Part shown: in pieces, positions 45,331-57,194 of the stretch
Position numbering within the stretch: position 1 is the first letter of the stretch
Layout: every line of letters starts with the position of its first letter
Assembly (NCBI GenBank): GCA_037501455.1
Contig: CM074857.1
Coordinates: 128,761,501-128,825,500 of the forward strand
Length of the DNA stretch: 64,000 bases
Origin: Lantana camara
Taxonomy: Eukaryota > Streptophyta > Magnoliopsida > Lamiales > Verbenaceae
Reading direction: 5' to 3'
The notes under the pieces: model-generated
Database searches by the model: none
Told to the model about the DNA's origin: nothing
What the model saw: the letters and a program-made list of their open reading frames with translations, nothing else
Program-made: the position numbers and the translations under genes

Positions 45331-46560
45331 TTGTCTGCAGTGACTTGATTACATTTCCTATTGTTTTGTTCTCAATAAAGAGCAGACTTGACATTTATAA
45401 TTTCCCTCGTATTAGATTCTATATCGACATTCAAGCATTATGTTGTTTGTATATAGGTTGGCAATGTGGAAAGAATAGCACACGGGCCTTGGGGTTTGCT
45501 CTGCATTTGTAAAATTTCTTTAGTTTTCTGCTTAAATAATCACTGACTATTTTTTCTCACTTTGCTTTGTTTTCTTTTCCGGTCCTTCCGCAGGGGTTAG
45601 GGAAACAAGTAGTACGGATTTTTCTGGTAACCACCTTTCATGTTTATTTGTTGTCATTACATTTCTTCTAACATGTATACTCAGGTATATTGCGATATTG
45701 TGGAGCCAATTATGCCGGTCTTTTCCAATGTAACAAAGCAACATGCTTTGCATATGGCCAAACAGGTGTTTGTCTATTTATTCTAGTCTTGTTCATCCCC
45801 GACGATGATTTAGACCTCAACAGTGTTTGGCAAAATTATTTGCCCCTTTCTTTCGAAGATAATGGAAAGACATTCAAATGCAGCCTTTACCTTTTAGAGC
45901 ATCAGAGGACCTTGTTAGATTACTGCAAAGATTCAAGTTATGGCTTAGCTATTTCATGATCTTCTCAGCGATGAAAAGTTAATATTCTAAAATAGATTTC
46001 TTTTATCTTGTATTCAACTTCATAATAACTTATCTTTGCTATTGATGAAGTTGGAGTGCCATATTAAAAGCAAATGAATTTCTGCAAGAAATTCTCTATA
46101 CTTTACGAATGTTAAAAGTAATGATCTTCAATGATATCTTCATCATACTATAAATTTGATCACCAGATATGTGAAAGCTATTAACACTAATAGACTTCAT
46201 TTTTGTAAGGACAAAAGATGTTTAACCTTCACTTTGTTTGTAGAAAATTAATGATGAGAGAAGATGGCAGATAATAAGTATGCATATCCACGTGTTTGAA
46301 GTCTCAGATGTGCATTGTGGAAAAATATGTCGAAAGAGAAAATGGAGTAAGGAGTACTGGTTCTACTGGTGCTAACGAGTCTTCGACACATACGGTCTTA
46401 GTGTCTTAGCAGGAACCGTGCTGGGTAAAAGGTGCAGAAATCAACAAAAGTCTATTGTCACTTAAAGAGTGTATTTATGATCTTGACAATTACTAGATTC
46501 ACATCTCATTCAGTGGAAGCAAACCGACTGACTCAGACTGAGGTACTCCGCGAGGATCAC

Positions 46561-49500
46561 TATGACGCCCGGAGCGGTGGGCCACCACATCCCCCGCACC
46601 TAGACCCGAACCCACATATGAAATGGATTTCCATACATGAGTCCAAGTCTAAGCGAAGGGGAACCTACACTCACTCCTTAGGCTAAGCGGAGCTGAAACT
46701 CAAACAGAGTGCGCAAAACAAACATATAAATATGCGGAAGCAATAAACAGGATCCAAAGAGCTCGAACAAAACCACACATTATCATATACATGACCTCAC
46801 GTCCCCAAAAGGTCAAGTATATACATCAGAAGTTCATAATTCTCCAAAATACAATTCCAATATCAAATACATGAGAAGAGTATTCAAAAGATAGGAAATA
46901 TGAATGCAACTCGACCTAAACTAGAAGTACGACAAGACTCGAAGCACTTCCCCGCCTAGCTCGAGACAACCTGCAACTGAAGGTAGGGAAAAGAAGGGTT
47001 AGTCAAAACTGAGCTGAGTGAGGGGGCTAAACGCACACCCACACCTAAATACATATAAAACAGAGCAATTAACAAAGGTGACGGTCGTGAACCGAGCTAA
47101 AGTTTTTCATACCAAAACGTTTTAAAACATAACATATAATACTTAAAGAAATCCTAACTCGATTCACAATCACTCAAACAAAACATAATATAACATAACA
47201 TAACATAACATAAGTCCGGCTAGAACGGACTATCCCTTACTCCTTCAAACATAACATAAAACCGAATTCCAACCACACATCCATGGTGTATCGGGAATCA
47301 AACCCTATCACCTATATTACCAACACATACGGGGTAGCTAACCACGATATGCCTTCCCCGGTTATCCACCGAGGGCTCAAGATACCACATCTTCTCAACC
47401 TCTATGGGTTGCACGTGGATATCTCAAATGAGAGCATGCACAGGGATCATAACCAGCGACCCCGTGGTCGTCCCGGGTCTCCCTTACCCACGTCTCCGGG
47501 GCCCAACATACCATAACAAACCAAAATCCCATCTTTCAGGGTTCAACTCGCTCACACATATCATATACGAATAACGAATTTCAAATCATTGCTTACTTAT
47601 GCCAATACTTATACTAATTTAAAAAACGTAAAGCTTATTCACAAAATCATAACATAGCTTAAGCACTCGTATTTAATATATATAAGATATATATCCACAT
47701 ACGGGGTAAGAAAACAACACGTAATAGGTCATAGGTCGCTTAGCTAATACAAAAACTCCTAACCTCACCTTAAAGCAAAAAGGAGCGGAAATGACAGGTG
47801 TCGAATCCGTCAAAATAAATTATAATCCGGTTTACGACTAAAATAAAGTATAGTGCAAACGGGTCGAATCCACAGAGATTGGTTGAAAATAATTCTAGTT
47901 AATCACAGGAAAATTCACTAAAATTAACAAATAAAATCAGGGGGGTTTAAGATTTAATTAAACTAACTAAATTAACTAACTAACAATTAAATAGACTAAA
48001 GGAAAAACAATAAATCACTTGGGTTTTGATAAGTCAATAGGAAAAGCAATACCTAGCTAGGATCCACAATTTAGTTTAGGACATCGATCACAGACGCAAA
48101 AATAAATTCAGTTATTCAAATAGACTAGCTATAGCAGATAGAGACACTCGACTCCGTCTCGTTTTCTCGTACATAATAGAATAACCTAGAGACACTCAAC
48201 AGTTATTCCCTAATCAACTCACAACCCCTAGAGACACTCGACAGGATTTAATGAGTCAACAACATTAAGAATTAAGAAAACACTAGCCCAAATTAACCTA
48301 GTCACGACACGTGCTAAATTTAAATCTGATTATTAACTCCCTTAACAAGTTGAGAACTGCAACCAATCCTCTCGTTAACGTACCACTAATTATTTATCAT
48401 GCATTATATAAACTTCATGCAATCAAGAATGACTATATGCAATTAAATCTACTTAGATGATCGTGCACTATCACTAAGCAAACAAATCACAATAAACACA
48501 ACACTCAGAGAATTAATAAATACTTGAAATAAAATTGAATTATAAAAACCAATTAGGTCTCACGATGTCAAAAACATAAATTGTAAATTCCTAACTAAGT
48601 ACTAAGAAATTAGCTACTCATGAAAATCATGATGCTAAAAAATAAGAAATAAAATAAAGAGACATGGAAGATTTTGCTCTTGTGTCGTCCTTCAAGCTGC
48701 TGCCTCAATCCCCAATTTCTCGAACTGCTGCGTTGCCTCCATAAAGTGGCGTGAAAGTCTCTCCCCCAAAACTGTTGTACCACGAGATATAAATATAGGG
48801 CAAAGTCAACCCCAACTTCAATTGGACTCCCAATCCTTATGCCAATTGGAATTTACTCCTTATCCCCCAAGTCTTCAACTACTGGACGCCTTCCCAATTA
48901 ATTCCAAATAAGCGACAGACCCAACACAAGGTAAATTGGGCTTCTCCAATTAAATCTTGGGAGTAGCCCATAAATTCAAGATCCCATCATCTAATTAAAA
49001 TCGAATTGGCCCATTAATTTCAACTGCTACATGCATGCATGTATGCCCATGAGATTTTGATTGTTGCCAATTAAATAAATTCCATGCTGAATTGAATCTC
49101 TCCAGCCCAATGTTAGCAATAATAAGCCACACATCCTCACCATAATAATTCAAAGTTTTTCCAAATTGATCTCCTGACAGCATACACCCGGCATAAATTG
49201 ATCTACACACACAAGCTTAGCACAACTATATATAAATTTCCTTAATTCAGCCCAAACACTCCAATATTTCATAAAATAGCCCTGCTGAACTAAAAACACG
49301 AAAATACATCATGGTACCAATTTTATATCAATTAAAATCACTAAAAACAAAGCCATACACTCATGAATATTTGAGAACTATGCACATTATCAGGAAACTG
49401 GGTCGAAGAAGCAAATAATCACCTAGACTTCGGGCTCTTGTACTTCCGAAAGAGGCTCTGAAACAAAAGAAGGCAAGACCCGAGACTTAGACTAAAAAAT

Positions 49501-51067
49501 GTACCATATAGACGCTCGACAATGCTCATGCAAATGATGCAAATGAGGTGCATATTCATACCACTTAAATCATATTGATTCATAATTCGGAAATTTCACA
49601 TATAAACTTAACAAATTACCCAACCAAATCAGTTCACAGCTTAATATAATTCAATCACACTCATACCATATCATAAAGCATCAATTAACACTTAAGAATC
49701 AAGCTCGGAGCAAGAAAATAACATGAAACGAAGGGAAAAACAAATAAAGCACTTAAGGGCCTTCACCCCGTCTCCCATCCCGGGAAGATTTTGTACATAA
49801 AAAGTCCCCTGCCGGGGCCTTTCATGCAGAAAACATTTTGCATAGAAGTACCCGATCGGGTACTTTCATGTTCAAAATCTCCCCACCCGGGGAGACAATT
49901 CCAGCCGAGGAAAAAGGAGTTTTCACCTTTGTTCAGCCCTGCATTTCATCCCTAACAAATACCAACCATTCTAGGCAAGTTAAGGTAAGAAAAGATGCAG
50001 CAAATCATTACAAATACTCCAACAAACTGACCCAAAACTGACAGCAAGTGAAGGAGAAGGAAAAAGGATCCAAACTCATGCATAATCTTCCAAAAGCTCA
50101 AGAACATTAATGGTATCTCACATATATCTTAACTACCATCAAATTCAGGTTTAGACAACAATAAATGAAGTGTAAGTGGTCAAGTTTACAGCCTCAATTC
50201 AAGAGAAACACCAAAAGAAGTTACGAAATTCAAATATAGGGCATAGAATCATTATTCATGTCATGAAGCATATCTCAATCAAACATGGATAAAAATCAGA
50301 GTTTCTTGGATGAAAATGATCACTTAAGCATGTACATATCAAATATAAGCTTACCCCTTGAAGATGATGAAGGAAAAATGGGATTGGAGCTCAAAATCTC
50401 TCTTAGGTGCAAAGTGGCGAAATGAAACTGTTGCTGCTCCAAAAATCTGATTTTCCTCTTCTTTCTTCTGTATGGATCGAGATGGAAGGTTATGGGGTAT
50501 GGTCATGTGGGTCCAGGTTTCATGTGAAAAGCTTGAAAATTTAGGGACTTATGTGCAAATTAGTGAAAGATGGTCATATGAGTGCGAGACAAAGTTACAG
50601 GCTGATTTCGGGGCACCAAATGATTTTAGAAAAATATAAGGCCTAGTCCATTAGACCGGAATCGTCGAAACGAGTCCAATGGAAGTGACGGAATTCGAAT
50701 CCGAATTCCCGAGCTCAAATTACACTACCCGGAACCCAACATGCGCTAAGTACATTAGCCTCCTTTAGGTTACCCAAAAAAACGAGTCCCGAAAACCCAA
50801 CATATAAACCCGAAAACACATAACGAGCATATATTCAAGTTCATAACTCATAAAACTCCAACATATCTGAAAGACACGAAATTTCGATTACAAATCGAAC
50901 ACAAACGAAGCAAATTTCAACAAAAGGGCATATTTATTCATATAAAAAAATTCAAATTTCAAAAGATAATAAAATAAGAATTTAAATTAATAAAAAATAG
51001 GAAATTAAAATAATTTAAATCGCGTACTTACGTCATGCCTGTACAGTCGTGGAGTCGGGGTGTCACA
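46561..51067 (-). mobile_element. Gypsy-like solo LTR in the kinesin-13 pseudogene, itself interrupted
   Basis: On the minus strand it starts TGTGACACCCCGACTCCACG and ends GGGCGTCATA. The 5-bp target atcac is duplicated at 46556-46560 and 51068-51072. Copy B of the tandem unit has the uninterrupted site near 58220. Without the nested insertion it is 2901 bp, close to the 2913-bp solo LTR at 11569, which it resembles at both ends. The last base pair reads TA in place of CA, possibly by C-to-T change. No coding region inside. Confidence 0.88.
47792..49392 (+). mobile_element. 1601-bp solo LTR nested in the gypsy-like LTR
   Basis: Begins TGACAGGTGTCGAATCCGTC and ends CACATTATCA; the 5-bp target ggaaa flanks it at 47787-47791 and 49393-49397. 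It holds the phrase 'gggtcgaatccacagagat', common in one class of plant LTRs. No coding region. The strand is a guess from the TG start. Confidence 0.8.
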
Positions 51068-51390
51068 ATCACGACTCCTTTGCTGGCAATTCAAGGACTG
51101 TTGTAAACTTGTTTTCATTATCATTTTGATCCCTCGTGTGTTTTCCCTTTGGCCTTACCTAACAGATGGCTATAGTCTCTCCAAAAGTGGTAACCCCAGA
51201 AAGGATCAGGCCAGCTCTTTGCCACCTAGTGTCAAGGAATCATCATCAGCTCCAACTTCGTCCCTTACTGCTGAGACAGATGATATTTATGAGCAAAACC
51301 AAGAATCTAAAGTAATGGATACTTCGGCTATCAATGTTTCTATTACTGGCGGAAAAAGACCCTCCATTTTCTTCCAATTCTAACCTTACT

Positions 51391-52626
51391 GATATCATCT
51401 CTTGTGTGAAGGTCTGGTTTGATCTTTTACCTTAGTCACATAAAACTTTGTCGCGACATAATTCTTACAAAGTTTTGTATGGGATTTTATATTATTCTTA
51501 CAGGACTGGCTAAGGAGTTTGATGATCCTGCTAAGCTTCTTGAAAAACATTCATGTTTGGACCCGTGGTGCGCGATTGTGCCAGCTGATCAAATGGCTTG
51601 TGAAAGTGAAGGTGTTTCCGAAACTACTTTTGTTGTGCGATACGGTTCATTTTATTACTTTCACAGCTCACGTTGAGACAGGAAATCCTATGCCAATATT
51701 GTGGGAAATTGAGTGTTTTTCTTATTTTTTATTTTCTTTCAACTTTTAAGTTCTTGTTTTTATAAGTGAAGAGTTCGACAACTTTTGACATAGAATTACA
51801 AGAAGAGCAGATTCAAAGGCATTACTTACTGCGGCCTCAGAAGAAAGAAGAGCAAATTAAGGTGTCATTTCCATTTTCCTTTTCTGCTGAAGTGTAGTAG
51901 TTCTGCAATCTTAATTTTTGACTGCGTACCCGTTTTAGTACTAACCTCTGTTATATAATTGGGTTTCATTCGTCTGTAGGATTTATCCCAGTCTTATTGT
52001 TAGATAATTTCAGCAGATTGCTGAAGCTGGACATTGGAAAATAGTAATGAGATTGTGGGTATGACTCTGCTCAGTTTGCAGGTCCTAAATTTATATCTTG
52101 AACTACTGGAAGAATGAGAAAAAAGGGAACCACAGAAGTTTCATGATTTCTTTTCCAGCTGATTGATGGTAGAAGTGGCTACAATTTCCAATCAGTTAGA
52201 AGTTGAACTATACAAAGGAAGCTCGGATATAGCCTCTTAGAGTGTGATAAAGTACAGTTTCGAGCTTCTTACAATCTCATGTTTAATTGTTCCCTGCAAA
52301 TCCCTCTTTATTCCTTTTAACTATTGAATATGACTCATTCAGTTTCTTATATTTATTGGATCTCTGTGCCCATGCTTCTTATAATCTCATGTTCAATTCT
52401 TCCTCAGCATGTATCTTTGTTGAGAGCTTCGTTTCGCCTGATTGGAGCAGTTCATAAGGGAAAGTTCCGGTAATATATCATGTTTAATTCTTCCTCAGCA
52501 TGTATCTTTGTTGACAGCCTCGTTTCGCCTGATTTGAGCAGTTCATAAGGGAAAGTTCTGGTAATAAATCTCTGTTATTGTTTCTTGCTCATTTGTTAGC
52601 TTGATAAAATAGCACCTAGAGATTGT
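51391..52626 (+). other. Non-coding remainder of tandem unit copy A
   Basis: Contains a short open piece at about 51507-51660 (LAKEFDDPAKLLEKHSCLDP) of unknown origin, and stretches repeated in copy B (51760-52050 with 58850-59060 and 59341; 52050-52600 with 58390-58640 and 59370-59940). Inside it, 'catgttcaattcttcctcag' with following text recurs about 100 bp later (52388 and 52479). Confidence 0.5.
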
Positions 52627-52880
52627 AATAATTACAGACATATCCCGAGGGTTGATGTAATTATGAAAACCTCCATGAAGTTTGAAATATTACAAACACT
52701 TCCACGCACTTAATCTTAGATTTTGGTCTAACATATGCTATTGTAGTCATAAACGTGAATTCAACTAATGAAAGTAAGCGTCTATGGCAAAATAAGGTAA
52801 AGGAGGGATTAGTAACTTTCAAATGTAAGGGGAAGTTTGTGTAATTCCTCTAAACCTAAGGTGGTGCCATTGTAATTATT
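52627..52880. mobile_element. ATAATTACA-family TIR element, copy in unit A
   Basis: Ends aataattacagaca and ccattgtaattatt. It shares internal phrases with the element at 3663-3970 and is matched at 59955-60210 in unit B, so it was present before the duplication. Confidence 0.6.
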
Positions 52881-53083
52881 CCTCTTGATTTCGACTTGGA
52901 TCTTTCAAAATTTGATCTTTCGGTTGTTTCTGACAGAAACTGAGAATATGTTTCTGTATAAATATTACAGAGATGTATTAATAAGAAAGAATTGAATAAA
53001 AAAAAAAAAAAAACTCTGTAGAATTTCTTAACATGCTCAAAAGCAAACAGAAGAACAAATAATAAACCAAGTTTGTGAAATAA

Positions 53084-54802
53084 TCATAAGGACGGTATGA
53101 ACCAAAATGGTGGACAAATTCTGCTGCGGTGTGATGATTCGTCGATCTTAAATTTTGTAGTCTGGCCATCTTTCAAGCTGTAAACACCCATGTCTTTTCC
53201 ACCTCCTTTAAACAAAGCAACATACCTTTCATCATAATCATCCGTAAAATATATATGATTTGATTTGATTCCCGGCAACTCCGAAGCATGCTCAAAACAT
53301 ATCGAACTGCTATGGCCCACAAAAATAGCTCTATCACCCAAACCTTTAATCTTCTTGTGCTCACCATTGATCAAATCAAATTTAAACACATGAAACTTAA
53401 CCAATCCATATCTCCAATCTTCCCATTCCATTTCTTCATCTAGTACCTCCTCTGGTATATCTTCTGTTACATCCTCTCCCTCTTCCCCTTCCTCGTCTTG
53501 TACATCTACTTCCATTTCCTCATCTATCATATCCTCTGGTAGATCTTCTGTTAGATCCCCTTCCTCTTCCTCTTCCTCTTCCTCGTCGATGTCGTCGTCG
53601 TCATCCTCGTCCTCGTCCTCATCCTCTACATCTACTCCTTGTGATTGACTTGTTCCTCGGGCCACCCCTCGAAAACCTTCCCCTCCCTTTTCTTCACTGT
53701 AACGTTCTCGAACTACAATCAACAATCCACGTGTTGATCCCACAATATACGGGGTGTCATTCCAGTAAGTAAATGCCTTGGACTTTACCTTCCCAATCCG
53801 GTGAGGAACAATCGATCCTTTATCATCATTTTTGAAAACAAAAATTCCACCATCATCTTCAACCGCATAAAACTGATCCTGATAACAAGTAACGGTTTGT
53901 ATACCTATGGCCCCCATAACCAAAATCCAATGTTTGGACCCAGGTCTCCAAGAGTAAACACAGTCACCCGTTGAATGAACAGCCATCACCATAAAATCTG
54001 ATGATTCTGACGGGTTGCCACGCAATGCCACTCTACCCAAGAATATGTAACTCGGCCAAGTTACTTTATCTTTGTAGCCCTCAATAGAGGTATGAGGAGG
54101 AAGCTCAATCTGCTTGCGCGAAATTGGATGGACTAAATTCATCTCACCACCCAATCGCGATACCGTGAAGACCCATCCATAGGTCAATCCGACACACCTT
54201 TTATCATTCAATTCAGGGATATAAAGATTCTTTTTTAGTATATCTTCTTTGGAGAGACTGTAAATTTGGCGATGTATTTATTCTCCGGATTCTCTTGGAG
54301 CATAAGCCATGGTACTTGAGGGGCTAAGCATCTCTTATTATCGCGGGCAACAATCCTCCATGATTTGCAAACCGAACCAAAAACCACAAAATTTTCTATC
54401 TGCTTCAGACATTTCAAGATCAGAGCAAGAATATCACAGTGAAGCCCACCCCAATCTGCCAACCACATATATATAAATATCTGTTAGTACAAGAATATTC
54501 ACACCTTATGTTCTAATTCAACTTCTCTTAGCTACAAATTAATGTAATTTAACAAAACTCAGATGGTTAAAAATCATATCGCAATAAGCATACATTATAG
54601 AGGATACAACAATTTTGAACTTTCTTGTGAATGAGTAAAACAGTTTAATTCTATATCAAATTAAAAGAATTTAGTCCGATGTCAAAAATATAATTTGGAG
54701 TGTATTGTGTAAAAATATATACATAGAAAGAGAGAGAGATATACCAGGCTCCGGTGACGGCGGAGACAGGCGGCTAAGACAATCTGGGCGGTGGGGATCC
54801 AT
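53084..54802 (-). pseudogene. F-box protein gene (DUF295-like), copy A, one-base deletion
   Basis: Exon 1 is 54802-54745 (MDPHRPDCLSRLSPPSPEP) and exon 2 is 54455-53084. The F-box lies at LHCDILALILKCL...VFGSVCKSWRIVA. Compared with copy B a G is missing near 54274 (gcgatgtattt against gcgatggtattt), so the frame from the F-box stops about 20 codons on, while the rest (from ELNDKRCVGL) stays open to the end in the other frame. The middle has an Asp/Glu run longer than in copy B. Such proteins link substrates to SCF ubiquitin ligases. If the deletion is a sequencing error the gene is intact. Confidence 0.8.
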
Positions 54803-55304
54803 CGGCGGTGGCCGTCAAAGGGCGCGGTGGTATGTGTTGGTTGTGGACAGGAAGACCAAAGAAAGTTCTCTTAGTTGAGAGTTAGGACAGGACAGGATCC
54901 CAGGTTAAATTTATAGGACTATGTTTGTGACCCAATTGGATTTGGTCAACCCACGTACGATCCTAATCCCATACGAGTAAGGAAACATTTTTAACAATTA
55001 ATCTTATAAATAAAATACTTATAAAGTCCTATTTATGAATTTTAAGGAAAATCATGTGCTTTTAGGGCTCAAATGTCACGTTAATTATACGTTTCATTTT
55101 TTTCTTATTTATCTACTTATTATATTTATTAAGGAAAATTACAAAAAGCCTAAATATGATTTTTCCCTAAGTTTTGAGTAATTACGAACACATTCCTAAA
55201 ATTTACTCTTTCTCTCACAAATTGTCTCAACAATTGATAATAGTGTTAAATTTTGATAATGTCAGCAAAATTATTTTTAAAAATTGTAAACTTGTACACC
55301 CTCC
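54803..55304. other. Intergenic DNA after unit A
   Basis: F-box 5' region, then AT-rich sequence; no gene seen. Confidence 0.4.
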
Positions 55305-55660
55305 ATACATAGTGACTAGTCTTCTCACTAGCAACCCATGGTGAGATTATTAGGCTAGAAAATTTAACATGTACCATAATTTCATTATTATTAAACACCA
55401 CATAAACTACAAAAATGTCATTTTGTAATCAACACCGTCATTATTAACATATTTCCCTCGCAACCCAGCACAACCATAGTTGGTCAATTTTTTCGGTCCT
55501 CTAGATAAACCACGTGCTATGGCAGAATATAATTAGTTGGTTATTGAAAATAAAATGGGCATAAAAATAAAATAGGTGCATCGTGTATAGGTACAAAGAA
55601 CTCCTAAAATAATTAAAACATAAATTAAATAAATTAATGAAAATAAAATAGGTATACCTT
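55305..55660. repeat. Dispersed repeat, copy 2
   Basis: Matches 37225-37560 over most of its length with point differences and an extra 'aaaataaaataggt' unit at its end. Confidence 0.65.
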
Positions 55661-55684
55661 CATCACTTCCCTAGGCCCATAGTA

Positions 55685-56106
55685 ACTTCTTTGTGCCTCT
55701 CTTCGAGTGCACTATCGGGTCGTCTTTGTGTCGCCCCTGACAGGTCCCCCAATAATCATATCGATTTGACCATGGCAAGACAGATTGTGCGGGTCCCTTT
55801 CGAATGTCTGCTTAGCGTCTCGATGTCGAGGGGGGCTTTAGTCGGCTTTGTCATCGGCTCGAAGGGCCAAATCATCCATCTTCTTGATAAACTCCTGCAG
55901 GTGACCCCGTTTTATCAATCTCTCGATCTCGTCTCTAAGCGCGAAACACTCTGAGGTATTGTGTCCGGATTGTCCATAAAAATTGCAATATTTTTCCGAG
56001 TCTCCAGTCTTGTGAGTCTCCTTGATGGGCTTTGGGGCATTAAATAACTTCTTGTTGGAGATGTTGTATATCTTCTCTATCGACCTGTTGTTGGGGGCAT
56101 TCGGTT
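55685..56106 (-). pseudogene. Ty3/gypsy gag fragment
   Basis: The minus strand is open over CNFYGQSGHNTSECFALRDE followed by IERLIKRGHLQEFIKKMDDL, the C-H-C knuckle and following helix of gypsy gag proteins. GC content is higher than its surroundings. The remainder of gag probably continues at 57050-57180 beyond an inserted element. LTRs are not seen. Confidence 0.7.
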
Positions 56107-57050
56107 AAAAGGGACACTCAAGTGTTTTTTTTAGTAAGTTAACCCCTAGTTTCAAAAGAATTGGGTACATAACCCTTTTCTCAATTTTGTCTAATAAAAT
56201 AAATATTAAATATAATTATTTTCCACGTGACAAATCTAGTAAGTGATCTTAGAAATCGCACACTCGATTTTTTTTCTATTATTTTCTTTAATTATTTTTA
56301 TTCATCATGATTTCTTTAAATCTATTTTTCAATTTTTTCTTTATTTTCATTTATCACTTTTTCTTTTTTATTTATTTTCTTTTATTTTTTTAAGATCCAG
56401 ATTTGGTTTATTCATTTTTCCCGACGCGATTTCTTCCATCGCGTACTTGATTGCAGAAATCGCGTGCGCCATCGCTGAACTCAAGAAATCGCGCAAGCGA
56501 TTTCTGAAATCGCACGCTTGATTCATGAAATCGCACGATTATAGAAATCACGTACTTGATTTCTTGAAGAAATCTGGAAAAAAAAAATGCAGAAGAGTAG
56601 AAGAAGAAGACATAAGATTTCTGGATCTTCAATTGCAGAATGCAGTCAGAAATAGTTGCAGAAGATAAAGATATGGCGATACAGAACACGAATTCGACGG
56701 AGGCCATTGCAGAAGATGAATCCACGACGAGAAGACATCTGTGGAGGCGATTGCAGAAGACGTCGGCGGCGAGAGAAGGTGAGAAGACGAATCGCGATGA
56801 GAGAATGTGAGAAGGAGAGGTGCAGGCGAGAAGACCGTCTCTGTTTTTCATCGTCCAAGGAGAGAAGAAGGAGAGAAAAAGAGAAGGAGAGAAGAAGAAA
56901 CGGCGAAAAAGAAAAGAAACTAGGGTTTGAATTGGGTGGGAGATCTGAATTTGAAAGATATGACGTGATTATTAGCCACGTCAGATAATAGAGAATAAAA
57001 AAAAGGGAAAAGAAATTGAGGGTTATATCCCTAAAATAAGTCTTGGACGT
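56107..57050. mobile_element. TIR-like element inside the gypsy gag fragment
   Basis: Left end 'aaagggacactcaagtg' and right end 'cttggacgtccctt' are imperfect inverted repeats, and the second strand of the inner ends (gttaacccctag and gggttatatcc) also pairs loosely. Inside, 56420-56570 repeats the motif gaaatcgcrcg in both orientations. Gag-like sequence on each side supports an insertion. No target duplication could be fixed and no transposase is seen. Confidence 0.5.
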
Positions 57051-57180
57051 CCCTTGGGTCCTAATTGTCTCGTTGAGGGGAGTGTAGTGTTTCTTCGACC
57101 CTCTTCCAGAGCCTTGCTCAACTCGGGGTCTCGAGTCATGTTTCGATTCGGCTTTATGCTAGTTAATTCACCCAGGGTAA
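57050..57180 (-). pseudogene. Gypsy gag fragment, second part
   Basis: The minus strand gives a short open segment (NMTRDPELSKALEEGRRN-like) of gag character, in line with the piece at 55685-56106. Confidence 0.35.
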
Positions 57181-57194
57181 ATACACTAGCGCTG

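Larger units (their letters stand above)
45680..51390 (+). pseudogene. Kinesin-13 pseudogene, copy A
   Basis: Exon pieces of the motor domain in order: 45690-45763 (KATCFAYGQTG, the P-loop start), 45840-45960 (GKTF then the LPLRAS-like block, degraded), 46245-46560 ([20 protein letters not shown], FSGSK), interrupted by the solo LTR at 46561-51067, then 51073-51095 (DSFxGNSRTV-like) and 51165-51390 (SLSKSGNPRKDQ and a Ser-rich linker). KSLSKSGN and the YGQTG loop fit kinesin-13, microtubule-depolymerising motors. Stops and frame changes occur throughout, and most of the motor N-terminus is missing. Confidence 0.75.

Noticed and set aside
45547..45753. Minus-strand open frame over the kinesin fragment
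   Set aside because: Antisense to a recognisable kinesin P-loop exon; no family match.
47283..47516. Open frame of 77 codons inside the gypsy-like LTR
   Set aside because: LTR sequence without conserved protein features; GC-rich stretch only.
56408..56988. Overlapping Arg/Ser-rich frames on both strands
   Set aside because: Produced by purine-rich repeats of the TIR-like element; no domain recognisable.
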